DNA of 64,000 nt from Fluviispira vulneris. GTDB lineage: Bacteria > Bdellovibrionota_B > Oligoflexia > Silvanigrellales > Silvanigrellaceae. Location of the stretch: NCBI RefSeq assembly GCF_014281055.1, contig NZ_JACRSE010000003.1, positions 496,001-560,000 on the forward strand, given 5' to 3'. Under the pieces are notes generated by a model. The model was not told where the DNA came from. It made no database searches and saw nothing but the letters and a program-made list of their open reading frames with translations. This document shows, one piece after another, positions 46,569 to 55,490 of the stretch; position 1 is the stretch's first letter, and each line of letters begins with the position of its first letter. A program made the translations under genes and the position numbers.

Positions 46569-48563
46569 ATGGATCAAAATAAAACTAATAAGAATGAGAA
46601 AAAAACTGAAGCTCAGTCTCATCCTTTTATCTCAAAATTGTCTTATTTTCTATCGAAAAGTTTTTATATAAAAAATGATACATCACCCAAAAAAGTCGAA
46701 AGAACGCATCATTGGTTCAATGTGTTGTGCCTTACAGGTGTAGATTATTTTTCGACCTTAGCCTATCAACCTGGAATTGCTTTGATGGCTGTCGCGGTGC
46801 TTGCCCCTTTTGCCACTCTCTTGCTTGTTTTGCTTACATTATTTGGTGCAGTCCCTACATATATTGAAGTTGCGAAACGTTCATATACAGGGCAAGGCTC
46901 AATCGCGATGTTAGAAAATTTGCTGGGTGGATGGAGTGGGAAATTTGTAGTTCTTGCGTTAATCGCTTTTGCAGTAACAGATTTCTTCATAACGATGACA
47001 CTCTCTGCCTCAGATGCGGCTTCACATATCATAGAAAATCCTCTTATAAATGTTTACTTAGGTCATTCAACATTAAATATTTCAATATGTCTTATCATTT
47101 TATTAGGAATTGTTTTTTTTATAGGTTTTAAAGAAGCAATAAATGTAGCAATTGCAAGTACAATTCCTTTTTTAATATTAACTTTGATTGTAGTAGTGAA
47201 ATCAACATATGTAATTTATCAGGATCCTTATTTAATCTATGAATGGATTTCTAATCCCATATTTAAAGTGGATTGGCTTGGACTCTTTTGTATTTCTGCT
47301 TTGGCCTTTCCAAAACTTGCTCTTGGCTTAAGCGGCTTTGAGACAGGTGTCGCTGTCATGCCTCTTATTCACAATGGCAAAGGACCTGAAGCCGTTCAAC
47401 GTCCTCCTTTAAAAAGAATTGAAGGGACTCGAAAGTTATTGCTTTGCTCGGCTATCATAATGTCTGTTTATCTTATCGCTTCAAGTGTTGTCACTTCTAT
47501 TTTATTAAAACAATCCCAAGTAATGGATGGAGCCGAAGCTTCTGGCAGAGCTCTTTCATATTTAGCACATAAACATATAGGCAGTGTCTTTGGGACAGTG
47601 TATGATATAAGTACAATAATCATTTTATGGTTTGCCGGTGCTTCTGCAATGGCGGGTTTATTAAATGTTATTCCTCGTTATTTACCAAGGTTCGGCATGG
47701 CGCCTCGATGGGTTGAAATGCGTAGACCTTTGGTGGTTTTAATCACTCTAATAAGTCTAATCATACTGATTATTTTCAATGCCAATGTGAATGCGCAAGC
47801 TGGAGCATATGCGACAGGTGTACTTGCTTTGATTTTATCTGCATCAGTTGCCGTAGCTCTTTCAATAAGAAAAGATAGTATTTTACTGAAAAATTTTAAA
47901 ATCCGCATTAAATCTTATTACTTTTGGCTTGTTTCAGCAGTATTTGCATTCACATTAATTGATAATGTTTCATCTCGACCTGATGGTATGATCATTGCGT
48001 TTGTATTTTTTATTGCAATTTTATTTGCAAGTGCAATCAGTCGTTGGCGGAGGGCTTTTGAACTGAGAGTTGAATCTCATAAATTTATAAATGATGAATC
48101 TATTGCTTTGTGGTCAACTATTACAAATAAAAAAGTTAATTTGGTGCCTATTTCTTCAGGTGATAAAACATGGTTTAAGCGGAAAGAAGAGAAAATTAAG
48201 AAGCATTATAAATGCACAGAACCCCTCGCCTTTCTTTCTGTTACTTTGCGAGATGATAGAAGTGAATTTGTCGCTCCATTATTTATTAAAGTCGCAAAAA
48301 TGGATGACAATTCAAGCAATTATTTTATTGAAGTTAGTGGAGCTGTGGCAATTCCAAATACAGTGGCATATATTAGTGAACAAATAGATCCTATAGCTAT
48401 TTATTTAGGACTAGCAAGAAAAAATGCGATGGAACAAGCGATTTTTTATGTACTCTTTGGTGAGGGAGAAATAGGTATAATCACCTATAAAGTTCTTGTT
48501 CAGTACTGGGAGTCAACTGAGGAAGATGATATCAGACCTGTGATCTTTTTAATGTCGGAATAA
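46569..48563 (+). CDS. APC-superfamily amino acid permease
   Basis: 664 residues with about 12 membrane segments in the first ~480 residues (CLTGVDYFSTLAYQPGIALM at the start of the first helix; GLSGFETGVAVMP), then a ~180-residue cytoplasmic C-terminal domain. It resembles the large APC permeases annotated as amino acid transporters in many bacteria. Substrate unknown. AGAGGA precedes the ATG. It is placed after the DUF423 gene and ends at an inverted repeat shared with the convergent prp genes. Confidence 0.82.
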   Translation: MDQNKTNKNEKKTEAQSHPFISKLSYFLSKSFYIKNDTSPKKVERTHHWFNVLCLTGVDYFSTLAYQPGIALMAVAVLAPFATLLLVLLTLFGAVPTYIEVAKRSYTGQGSIAMLENLLGGWSGKFVVLALIAFAVTDFFITMTLSASDAASHIIENPLINVYLGHSTLNISICLIILLGIVFFIGFKEAINVAIASTIPFLILTLIVVVKSTYVIYQDPYLIYEWISNPIFKVDWLGLFCISALAFPKLALGLSGFETGVAVMPLIHNGKGPEAVQRPPLKRIEGTRKLLLCSAIIMSVYLIASSVVTSILLKQSQVMDGAEASGRALSYLAHKHIGSVFGTVYDISTIIILWFAGASAMAGLLNVIPRYLPRFGMAPRWVEMRRPLVVLITLISLIILIIFNANVNAQAGAYATGVLALILSASVAVALSIRKDSILLKNFKIRIKSYYFWLVSAVFAFTLIDNVSSRPDGMIIAFVFFIAILFASAISRWRRAFELRVESHKFINDESIALWSTITNKKVNLVPISSGDKTWFKRKEEKIKKHYKCTEPLAFLSVTLRDDRSEFVAPLFIKVAKMDDNSSNYFIEVSGAVAIPNTVAYISEQIDPIAIYLGLARKNAMEQAIFYVLFGEGEIGIITYKVLVQYWESTEEDDIRPVIFLMSE

Positions 48564-48589
48564 TAATTTATCATTATAAATTATTATTC
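48558..48589. terminator. Inverted repeat between permease and prpB, possible terminator
   Basis: Arms of 14 bp (GAATAATAATTTAT / its complement) with a CATT loop, centred in the gap of two convergent genes. It is almost wholly A/T, so it would be a weak terminator. Confidence 0.45.
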
Positions 48590-48694
48590 ACTGAATTATG
48601 TTTAGTTAAATATTATAATTCACAGCAAAGGCAAAAAAGAAATCGTGTAGCTCCGTTTTAAAATAAAATAGATCATACAGCACTAAAATAAAAA

Positions 48695-49597
48695 CTAATT
48701 CTTTAATTTAAAATTAAATATATCTTGATCGAATTCATTATAATTTTCATATTTTGTTAGCGAATATAAATCTTTTCTGTGTTGCATTTTGTCTAATATA
48801 TCTTCTTGTGTCCCTTTATTTTTAATTTCTATTAAACCATCTATAGATGCTTTCATTGCTAAACGAAATGTAGTGACAGGATATATAACAATATTATAAC
48901 CAAGATTGGAAAGTTGGTTGTAAGTGAATAATTTTGATTTTCCAAATTCTGTCATATTGACCAGCAGAGGTGCAGAGATTGCTTTGCGAAATAATTCAAA
49001 TTCTTTTTCATTCTCAAGTGCTTCTATAAAAATACATTCTGCACCTGCATCGACATAGGCTTTTGCACGTTCAATAGCCTTGTCGAGTCCTTCTGTGGCA
49101 CGTGCATCTGTGCGTGCAATAATAAAAAAGTTTTCATCTAGTTTTTTACCATGAACAGCGGCTTTTACTTTTCTAAGCATTTCTTCTTGTCCAATGATGG
49201 ACTTTCCATCTAAATGCCCGCAGCGTTTAGGATTTACTTGATCTTCAATATGGCAACCCGCCAATCCCATCTCTATCATTTCTTGCACAGAGCGTGTGAC
49301 ATTCATGGGCTCACCAAAACCTGTGTCGATATCTATGAGTGTCGGTAGTTTTGTTGTGCGTGCAATCTGGCGCCCACGTTGGGCGACTTCGCTTAATGTT
49401 GTCATCCCAATGTCAGGGTAACCAAGATCATTTGAAAGAACTGAACCTGATATGTAAATTCCATCAAAGTTTTGCTTTTCGATAGCCATGCTGATTAAGG
49501 GAGACCAGGATCCTGGGAATTGCAAAAGCTTGCCTGACTTCAACGCAGTTCGCAAAGTCTTTCTTTTTTCAATAGGCGTGCATTCGGGAAAAAGCAT
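48695..49597 (-). CDS. prpB: Methylisocitrate lyase
   Basis: 300 residues of the isocitrate lyase/PEP mutase superfamily. Visible motifs: FDGIYISGSVLSNDLGYPD, LIDIDTGFGEP, and the loop NPKRCGHLDGK with the catalytic cysteine (PrpB-type K-R/K-CGH). It splits 2-methylisocitrate to pyruvate and succinate, the last step of the methylcitrate cycle. It follows prpD with the genes touching (1-base overlap), so the two form an operon read away from prpC. Confidence 0.9.
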   Translation of the reverse strand: MLFPECTPIEKRKTLRTALKSGKLLQFPGSWSPLISMAIEKQNFDGIYISGSVLSNDLGYPDIGMTTLSEVAQRGRQIARTTKLPTLIDIDTGFGEPMNVTRSVQEMIEMGLAGCHIEDQVNPKRCGHLDGKSIIGQEEMLRKVKAAVHGKKLDENFFIIARTDARATEGLDKAIERAKAYVDAGAECIFIEALENEKEFELFRKAISAPLLVNMTEFGKSKLFTYNQLSNLGYNIVIYPVTTFRLAMKASIDGLIEIKNKGTQEDILDKMQHRKDLYSLTKYENYNEFDQDIFNFKLKN

Positions 49598-51102
49598 TAA
49601 AATATCCCCTTTGCTTGCGTTTTATGATCTAAATTTTGCATTTCAACTTGTACATTTAACAGTTTGACTTCTTTGTCTGTGAGATCTGCTAAATTTTCAA
49701 CGAGAGATATAAAACGGTTTCTTTCTTCTTTTGTAATAATTCCTTCAGATAAACTGTCAAACTTATCAATATAATTTTTTCTCTTAAAGGGGCGTGAGCC
49801 ATTCGGATGTGCATCAGCAACGCCCAGTTCATCAATCAGTTTTTCACCATTTTTGAATTTGATTTCGACCCGTCCACCAAATTGTTTTTTATTTGCATCT
49901 TGTTCGTGATATTTACGAGTCCACTCAGGATCTTCAATAGTTGAAATTTTATGCCAGAGACGAATTGTATCTGCTCTTTGTGCTCTTTCACGAGCATAGG
50001 AATGAATATGATGCCAAGTACCATCTTGCAGGGCAACAGCAAAAATATACATAATAGAATGATCGAGAGTTTCGCGTGAGGCATTTGGATCCATTTTTTG
50101 TGGATCATTTGCACCTGTGCCAATCACATAATGCGTATGATGAGATGTATAAATTTGAATACTATCAATGTCTTCATAATTTGTAATTTTTTGTTTCATT
50201 CTGCGTGCAAGATCGATGAGAGCTTGAGATTGGTACTCCGCTGAGTGTTCTTTTGTATAGGTTTCTAAAATAGCTAATTTTTCTTCACCTAATTCAGGTA
50301 AAGGAACTTCATAAACCGCTTCTTTCCCTCTTAACATATAGGCTATGACTGAGTCTTCTCCTTCATAAATTGGCGATGGGCTCCCCTCGCCTCGCATGGC
50401 ACGATCTACGGCTTCGATTGCTAATTTTCCTGCGTGTGCTGGCGCAAATGCTTTCCAAGAAGAGATTTCGCCTTTGCGCGATTGGCGTGTTGTAAACGAG
50501 ACGTGAACGGCCTGTTGTACAGCTTGAAAAATAATTTCTGTGGGGAGATTGAGCATTGCCCCAATGCCAGCAGCTTGAGCAGGACAAAGATGTGCAATGT
50601 GATCTTTTTTAAATTCATGCAGACAAATTGCTTTTACAAGATTTACATGCACTTCATAGCCTATAACAATTCCTTTTAAAAGATCTTTTCCGGGCATATT
50701 CATTTGTTGAGCGACAGATAAAATTGGAGGGATATTGTCCCCAGGGTGTGAGTAGTCTGCGGCTAGAAAGGTATCGTGATAGTCGAGTTCTCTTACTGCT
50801 GTACCATTGGCCCAAGCAGCCCATTCGCAATCGAATTGATATTCATTTGGCATACCAAAAACAGTGGAACCATTTTTTCTTGGATGGGCAATAGCCATCG
50901 CGCGCGCCGTTGCGACAGGTGTCCTGTTAAGGGATGCAATAGCAACTGAAGCATTGTCGATTATTCTATTTATGACCATATCTAAAACATTGTTATTCAT
51001 TTTATAAGAATCTGATGCTAATTCAGCAATTTTCCAAGCGAGTTGATCTTTTCTGTCAATTTTTTCTTTTGACTGATGGACACGAACAAGGTGTTTTTTC
51101 AT
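49597..51102 (-). CDS. prpD: 2-methylcitrate dehydratase
   Basis: 501 residues of the MmgE/PrpD family, normal length: the N-terminal [55 protein letters not shown] and [15 protein letters not shown] are typical. It dehydrates 2-methylcitrate to methylaconitate in propionyl-CoA breakdown. It is divergent from prpC across a 344-base region whose riboswitch faces prpC, so prpDB seems to lack that leader. The separate aconitase-type hydratase step (AcnB or AcnD/PrpF) is not in the window. Confidence 0.92.
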   Translation of the reverse strand: MKKHLVRVHQSKEKIDRKDQLAWKIAELASDSYKMNNNVLDMVINRIIDNASVAIASLNRTPVATARAMAIAHPRKNGSTVFGMPNEYQFDCEWAAWANGTAVRELDYHDTFLAADYSHPGDNIPPILSVAQQMNMPGKDLLKGIVIGYEVHVNLVKAICLHEFKKDHIAHLCPAQAAGIGAMLNLPTEIIFQAVQQAVHVSFTTRQSRKGEISSWKAFAPAHAGKLAIEAVDRAMRGEGSPSPIYEGEDSVIAYMLRGKEAVYEVPLPELGEEKLAILETYTKEHSAEYQSQALIDLARRMKQKITNYEDIDSIQIYTSHHTHYVIGTGANDPQKMDPNASRETLDHSIMYIFAVALQDGTWHHIHSYARERAQRADTIRLWHKISTIEDPEWTRKYHEQDANKKQFGGRVEIKFKNGEKLIDELGVADAHPNGSRPFKRKNYIDKFDSLSEGIITKEERNRFISLVENLADLTDKEVKLLNVQVEMQNLDHKTQAKGIF

Positions 51103-51194
51103 GCTCTTTCCTTCTTAAAAAATTTCTTTAAAATTACTGGTGAGTTGAAATCTCGTCAAGCTCTCATTGACATCAAGGTTCAAATTAACTTAGC

Positions 51195-51350
51195 CTTCTG
51201 AGATCATTCAATCACTCAATGAAAGCTGAAGTCCGGTGAAACTCCGGCACTGTCCCGCAACGGTAAAGAAAAATTTTTTTTCTAAGTCCGATCGCTTTGT
51301 TGAGTAAAACCAATGCTTGTGGCTTTCTCTTCGGAGTAAAGAGAGGACAC
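51195..51350 (+). promoter_or_regulatory. Cobalamin riboswitch in prpC leader
   Basis: The core GTCCGGTGAAACTCCGGCAC followed by TGTCCCGCAACGGTAA (51231-51266) matches the B12-box consensus. It is closed by a helix ACTCAA (51214-51219) / TTGAGT (51300-51305), extended by AAAG/CTTT (51222-51225 / 51295-51298). Downstream, a hairpin at 51324-51346 exposes the loop CGGAGTA, whose CGGAGT is complementary to ACTCCG in the P5/L5 region (51241-51246), like the known L5-L13 kissing contact. A TTGACA at 51167-51172 could be the -35 of the prpC promoter. Cobalamin would fold this leader and lower prpC expression. Confidence 0.88.
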
Positions 51351-51400
51351 GTCATCAAAATATAATCTTACACAAAAGACTCTATTTTGAGGTTGTCTTT

Positions 51401-51444
51401 CTTTTCCTGCTGATAAAAAAAGCCAAGCTCTTTCGGAGGAAAAG
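51401..51444 (+). promoter_or_regulatory. Hairpin covering the prpC ribosome binding site
   Basis: CTTTTCCT (51401-51408) is perfectly complementary to AGGAAAAG (51437-51444), which includes part of the ribosome binding site GGAGGA (51435-51440) just before the ATG at 51447. This is a likely translational off-switch for the upstream riboswitch. The pairing is seen; the switching is inferred. Confidence 0.6.
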
Positions 51445-51446
51445 TT

Positions 51447-52646
51447 ATGAACAATTTGGAAGATATTGGCGTACAAAAAAATATTCATATCAATCCAGAT
51501 TATGTTCCAGAACCTGAAAAAGTTAATGTAAAAAAGGGATTGGAAGGGGCTGTAATTGATACAACCAAAATTTCAAAAGTCAATCCAGAATCGAATTCGC
51601 TCATCTATAGAGGTTATCCTGTTCAAGACTTAGCTGAAAATTGTTCTTTTGAAGAAGTAGCTTATCTTTTACTGCAAGGAGAACTGCCAACTCTCAGTCA
51701 ATTAAAATCTTTTAAAGAAACAGAAAGTCAGCAGAGATGTATTTCGAAAACTATTTTAAATACATTAAAATCATTACCTAAAGAAACACATCCGATGGAT
51801 GCTATTCGAACATCTGTTTCTATACTAGGGTGTGAAGATATAAAAAAAGACTCGAGTCAATCACAAGATGTTAATTTTGAGAAGGCAATACAAATTTTAG
51901 CAAAAATTCCAACTATGGTTGCAGCTCATTATCGCTTGCGACAAGGTAAATCTGTTATAAATCCAAGAAAAGATCTTTCATTTGCTGAAAATTTTTTCCA
52001 TATGTGTTTTCAAGAAATACCTGCAAAAGAAATTGTAAAGGCATTTGATGTTTCTTTAATTCTTTATGCTGAACACAGTTTCAATGCTTCAACTTTTACA
52101 ACTCGTGTTGTTACTTCAACCCAATCAGATATTTATTCTGCAACTGTTGCTGGAATTGGAGCATTGAAAGGTTCGTTGCATGGTGGAGCAAATGAACAAG
52201 TCATGTATATGATGCTTGAAATTGATGATCCAAATAAAGCTGAAAAATGGATGAATGATGCGCTTATTCTAAAAAAGAAGGTTATGGGTTTTGGCCATCG
52301 TGTTTATAAATCAGGTGATTCACGCGTTCCTACTATGAAAAAATATTTGCAAGTTGTCAGTAATGTAAAAAACGAATTAAAATGGATAAAAATGTATGAT
52401 GCTTTAGAAAAAGTTATGGTTGAGAAAAAAAATATTTATCCTAATCTCGATTTTCCTACGGGTCCAGCATATTATATGATGGGTTTTGATATTGATTTTT
52501 TTACACCTATTTTTGTTATAGCACGCACAGCTGGATGGTCAGCACATATAATTGAGCAACATAATAATAACAGACTTATACGACCTTTAAGTGAATACGT
52601 TGGTGAGAGTCAACGAAAAATAATTCCATTAAAGGAACGGAGCTAA
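51447..52646 (+). CDS. prpC: 2-methylcitrate synthase (citrate synthase family)
   Basis: 399 residues with citrate-synthase-family motifs: SLIYRGYPVQDLAENCSFEE, EHSFNASTFTTRVV, GGANEQVM, GFGHRVYKSGDSR. It condenses propionyl-CoA with oxaloacetate. The prpC call rests on its place beside prpDB and its short, family-type length; plain citrate synthase is the alternative. GGAGGA lies 6 bases before the ATG and may be hidden in a hairpin. Expression appears to be under cobalamin riboswitch control. Its stop overlaps the convergent macro-domain gene by 4 bases. Confidence 0.9.
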   Translation: MNNLEDIGVQKNIHINPDYVPEPEKVNVKKGLEGAVIDTTKISKVNPESNSLIYRGYPVQDLAENCSFEEVAYLLLQGELPTLSQLKSFKETESQQRCISKTILNTLKSLPKETHPMDAIRTSVSILGCEDIKKDSSQSQDVNFEKAIQILAKIPTMVAAHYRLRQGKSVINPRKDLSFAENFFHMCFQEIPAKEIVKAFDVSLILYAEHSFNASTFTTRVVTSTQSDIYSATVAGIGALKGSLHGGANEQVMYMMLEIDDPNKAEKWMNDALILKKKVMGFGHRVYKSGDSRVPTMKKYLQVVSNVKNELKWIKMYDALEKVMVEKKNIYPNLDFPTGPAYYMMGFDIDFFTPIFVIARTAGWSAHIIEQHNNNRLIRPLSEYVGESQRKIIPLKERS

Positions 52647-53080
52647 ATATTTTTAAATAAATAAATCTTTATCGGATAATCTTGAAAAGAATTTTCAAGC
52701 TCCAGCTTAAGCCATGAGATTGGTACACCTTCAATTTCTGGTAAAGCAATTGATAATATATTTTCTTTTTTGCAATGAAGCGCTAGAGCATTTAAAATTT
52801 CTTTCATAGATTCTTTTTTTAAGCGTTCTTGCCAATTGTTGCGGATTGTCAACGTAACAATATGTTTTGTACCAAAAAGAGCTTCAATAGAGTGATAATA
52901 AGCTTTATAAGGTGTGAGCTGTTTTCTTAAACAAGCTCTTGCATAATTTCTATAATAATCTGACCAAACTTTTTTTATTTTCTTTGTAAAAGGGTCGTGA
53001 GATAATCCAATGCAATTAACAGGATGCGCAATAGCTTCAGGGTATAAATCAAAAATATTTTCTACTTCTATAAACTCCAT
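52643..53080 (-). CDS. Macro-domain-like protein
   Basis: 145 residues. The opening DLYPEAIAHPVNCIGLSHDPFTKK, the middle YYRNYARACLRKQL and the closing IALPEIEGVPISW follow the layout of DarG/YmdB-type macro domains, which bind ADP-ribose and in some cases remove ADP-ribose from DNA, RNA or protein. The usual glycine-rich ligand loop after NCIG (GxMGxG) is replaced by LSHDPF, so binding or catalysis may be changed. No DarT-like partner is adjacent. The family call is by pattern only. Confidence 0.6.
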   Translation of the reverse strand: MEFIEVENIFDLYPEAIAHPVNCIGLSHDPFTKKIKKVWSDYYRNYARACLRKQLTPYKAYYHSIEALFGTKHIVTLTIRNNWQERLKKESMKEILNALALHCKKENILSIALPEIEGVPISWLKLELENSFQDYPIKIYLFKNI

Positions 53081-53094
53081 AAGTCTTTCCTAGC

Positions 53095-53535
53095 CTATTT
53101 TAAGCGTATTGAAATGAAGTTAATAATTGTAGACATTAAGGAAGCGAATCCTCCTAGCCAAAGTCCATATCCAACCTTGATTTGGCTTGCTGAGAGAGAG
53201 ACAACTCCAAACATTTCGGTAGGAAGGCTTTTCGCAATCATTGTTTGGTAAGCGATACTAATTATTTCATATAAATACAAAGATAAAAGTATGAGCGAGG
53301 CTGAGAGTGCAAAAAATAAAAGTACTTTCCTAAATCTATCCGTTTTATACAAAATTGATGAGATTAAAATAAGGCAAATTGCAGAGATTAGGATAATATA
53401 AGAAGGTTTATCACCAATATCTATACCTGTTTTAGAACCCACTCCATAAGACATCCAAGGGAGCAATGGAGATAAAAGAGCAAGAAATCCACAACTGTTG
53501 TTAAAATAGAGTTTTACACGGTTGTTTTTTTCCAT
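53095..53535 (-). CDS. Small four-helix membrane protein
   Basis: 146 residues with four predicted membrane segments (about 12-30, 44-60, 70-92 and 118-140). No family is recognised. It lies 14 bases upstream of the macro-domain-like gene on the same strand, so the two are likely one transcript. No motif suggests a function. Confidence 0.65.
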   Translation of the reverse strand: MEKNNRVKLYFNNSCGFLALLSPLLPWMSYGVGSKTGIDIGDKPSYIILISAICLILISSILYKTDRFRKVLLFFALSASLILLSLYLYEIISIAYQTMIAKSLPTEMFGVVSLSASQIKVGYGLWLGGFASLMSTIINFISIRLK

Positions 53536-53597
53536 AGGGGCAAGCCTTTAATGAGAGTAGAATACGATTGTGAAAATTATCTCAATCAAGGATGACG

Positions 53598-53723
53598 TTA
53601 ACCTTTTTCATATTCAACAATCAAGATCGGGACTTGGCTATCATGTCTCCGGCAATATTTGCTGATACTTGTGGAGAAGAGACTGCGTAGGACAATATAG
53701 AGAGTTAAAATCAAATATAACAT
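53598..53723 (-). pseudogene. Remnant of a universal stress protein gene (C-terminus)
   Basis: A 41-codon frame ends in LRSLFSTSISKYCRRHDSQV then PILIVEYEKG and a stop, which resembles the last helix and strand of UspA-family proteins (pattern SVSxYLLRHxxxPVLVV). No nucleotide-binding N-terminal half is found upstream. It is next to a tRNA gene and an IS element, so it looks like what is left of a deleted gene. Similarity judged by eye. Confidence 0.5.
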
Positions 53724-53809
53724 GCTAACATTACTTATTTAACTACATTTTTTATTATTGTGGAAGTTTGGGCTTGATTTGGATAAGCTAATAATTACAT
53801 GAAGTTAAA

Positions 53810-53886
53810 TGGTGACAAGGAGTGGACTTGAACCACCGACCTGAGGATTATGAGACCTCCGCTCTAACCAGCTGAGCTACCCTGCC
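53810..53886 (-). tRNA. tRNA-Met (anticodon CAT)
   Basis: Cloverleaf: acceptor GGCAGGG with CCTTGTC plus discriminator A and encoded CCA, D-arm GCTCAGCTGGTTAGAGC, anticodon loop CTCATAA, T-loop TTCAAGT. There are two G-U pairs in the acceptor stem and a T-T pair at 31-39. CAT could in principle be the precursor of tRNA-Ile2 (lysidine), but elongator Met is more likely. Confidence 0.93.
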
Positions 53887-54090
53887 ATCGTGAATGAAGC
53901 AATTAGTATGGGCATTAGGAAAAGTCAAGCGGAGATCTATAAAATTTGCTTGAGCACATAGATTCTCTAGCGGAAATGATGAAATAGATAAAACTGGCAT
54001 AGATACATAAAATTGGAAATAAAAATCAATAATATCTGATCATAACCTCTATTTCAAGTTGACACTTTTTTACCAAGGAAAGGGGAGACA

Positions 54091-54453
54091 ATGGACAAGT
54101 TAGCAGAGCCACGTAGGCGATTCGGGTACCATGAAAAACGTGCAATATTGGAGGAACATTTCAATTTGGGGTTGAGTTTATCAATACTTTCCCGTAAGCA
54201 CCAGATCCACCCTGTTACTCTGTATAGCTGGAAAAGGAGCTTAAGCATGACTGATAATACAATAAAATCAAAGGATAATATGGAAGAAATTCTAGCTGAA
54301 ATGGAGCGATTGCGAAAAGAAAATAAGCATTTGGCTAGAGCGGTTTCAACTTTAACAGTGGATAAAGCTATATTAACTGATGCTATTGAAATTCTTAAAA
54401 AAAAGAGCCAACAGAGAGCCTTGTTGAAACAGCAAATGAAGTCATCAAAATAA
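54091..54453 (+). CDS. IS3-family transposase OrfA
   Basis: 120 residues. A helix-turn-helix DNA-binding region (about residues 10-50: YHEKRAILEEHFNLGLSLSI, then LSRKHQIHPVTLYSWKR) is followed by a leucine-zipper-like coiled coil (ILAEMERLRKENKHLARAV). Such OrfA proteins bind the IS ends. GGGGA lies before the ATG. A slippery A-AAA-AAG heptamer at 54399-54405 can shift ribosomes into OrfB. Confidence 0.9.
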   Translation: MDKLAEPRRRFGYHEKRAILEEHFNLGLSLSILSRKHQIHPVTLYSWKRSLSMTDNTIKSKDNMEEILAEMERLRKENKHLARAVSTLTVDKAILTDAIEILKKKSQQRALLKQQMKSSK

Positions 54454-55280
54454 ATAAATATTCGGTATCTTCTGTAAGTCGAAATTTAAACATTTCAAGA
54501 CAATCGACTTACAGACATAAAGACAGGGTGGTCTTAATGAAAAATTATCTTAAAAAAGATGATAAAATCATGTTACCTCTAATAAAAAAGGTCGTAGAAA
54601 GAAGGCCTACGTATGGCTATAAAAGAGTAACAGCCATGGTTAATAATGTGCTTAAAGACTCTAAAAGTGAGAGAATAAATAAAAAAAGAATATATCGGAT
54701 AATGAAATTAAATGGTCTCCTCCTTCCTAAAAATCAAGTGCAAAGAACAAATCATACAGGCACAGGAAAAATTGTAACTCTTCATTCAAATACTAGATGG
54801 TGTTCAGACGCATTCGAAATTCGCTGTTTTAACGATGAAAAATTTTATGTTGCGTTTTCTTTAGACTGTAAAGATAGAGAAGCGATTAGTTACGTTGCGT
54901 CAAAGGAACCATTATTAGGAAAATCTATTCAAGAATTAATGATACGCTCGGTGGAAAAAAGATTTAAAAGTTACAAGGCTCAGCGGCAAATAGAATGGCT
55001 CAGTGATCGAGGCTCGATTTATAGAGATAAATCGGTTCAAAATATAGCTAGAACACTTGGATTAAAACCTTGCTATACTGCTCCATATAGCCCTTCTAGC
55101 AATGGAATGGCTGAAGCATTTGTAGGAACATTTAAAAGAGATTATGTTTATATCAATGATTGTTATTCTACTTATTGGGTTATAGAGCATTTAGAAGAAT
55201 GGTTTTACGATTATAATCATTACGCACCTCATTCAGGACTTGCTATGATGAGTCCTGTGCAGTATCAAAATTCACATTAA
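54399..55280 (+). CDS. IS3-family transposase OrfB (made by -1 frameshift)
   Basis: The frame is closed by a stop at 54396-54398 and open from the slippery run at 54399-54405, so it is best read as the second half of an OrfAB fusion. The first plain ATG is at 54537 (GTG at 54528). An HTH_21-like segment (RRPTYGYKRVTAMV) precedes the integrase core with the DDE residues: D in WCSDAFEIR, D in WLSDRGSIY, E in MAEAFVGTFKRD. About 290 residues, seemingly intact and so probably active. Confidence 0.9.
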   Translation, partial: KKEPTESLVETANEVIKINKYSVSSVSRNLNISRQSTYRHKDRVVLMKNYLKKDDKIMLPLIKKVVERRPTYGYKRVTAMVNNVLKDSKSERINKKRIYRIMKLNGLLLPKNQVQRTNHTGTGKIVTLHSNTRWCSDAFEIRCFNDEKFYVAFSLDCKDREAISYVASKEPLLGKSIQELMIRSVEKRFKSYKAQRQIEWLSDRGSIYRDKSVQNIARTLGLKPCYTAPYSPSSNGMAEAFVGTFKRDYVYINDCYSTYWVIEHLEEWFYDYNHYAPHSGLAMMSPVQYQNSH

Positions 55281-55410
55281 TCATGTGTCAACTGAATTGG
55301 GGCCATTGCATATCATAAAATAGTTTTGTTGACTCGTTAATTAGGATGTAGTAGTTGAAGTGCCATGTGGTATTATGACTATTTATTAAATATTCATAAT
55401 ATATTATAAT

Positions 55411-55444
55411 TTATATTTTACTTAAAATTTTAAGTAAAATATAA
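55411..55444. promoter_or_regulatory. 34-base perfect palindrome upstream of cupin gene
   Basis: Perfect arms of 17 bases centred on ACTTAAAA|TTTTAAGT, 46 bases before the cupin start. It could be an operator or a terminator hairpin with no loop. A TATAAT-like -10 follows at about 55463-55470. Nothing else is seen in the 55306-55490 gap. Confidence 0.45.
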
Positions 55445-55490
55445 TTCACATGCTCTATATTTCTGTATAATAATTTTCAAGGACGAAAAT

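Larger units (their letters stand above)
54057..55293 (+). mobile_element. IS3-family insertion sequence
   Basis: Two overlapping transposase frames with a programmed -1 frameshift signal. The short terminal repeats I can see are AGTTGACAC (54057-54065) and GTGTCAACT (55285-55293). Length about 1.24 kb, normal for IS3. Similarity continues a little outside the repeats (right end up to about 55305), so the true ends could be about 10-20 bases farther out. No target duplication was confirmed. Confidence 0.85.

Noticed and set aside
50363-50679. Several overlapping frames of 60-80 codons within prpD on both strands
   Set aside because: Shadows of prpD with no ribosome binding sites or family motifs.
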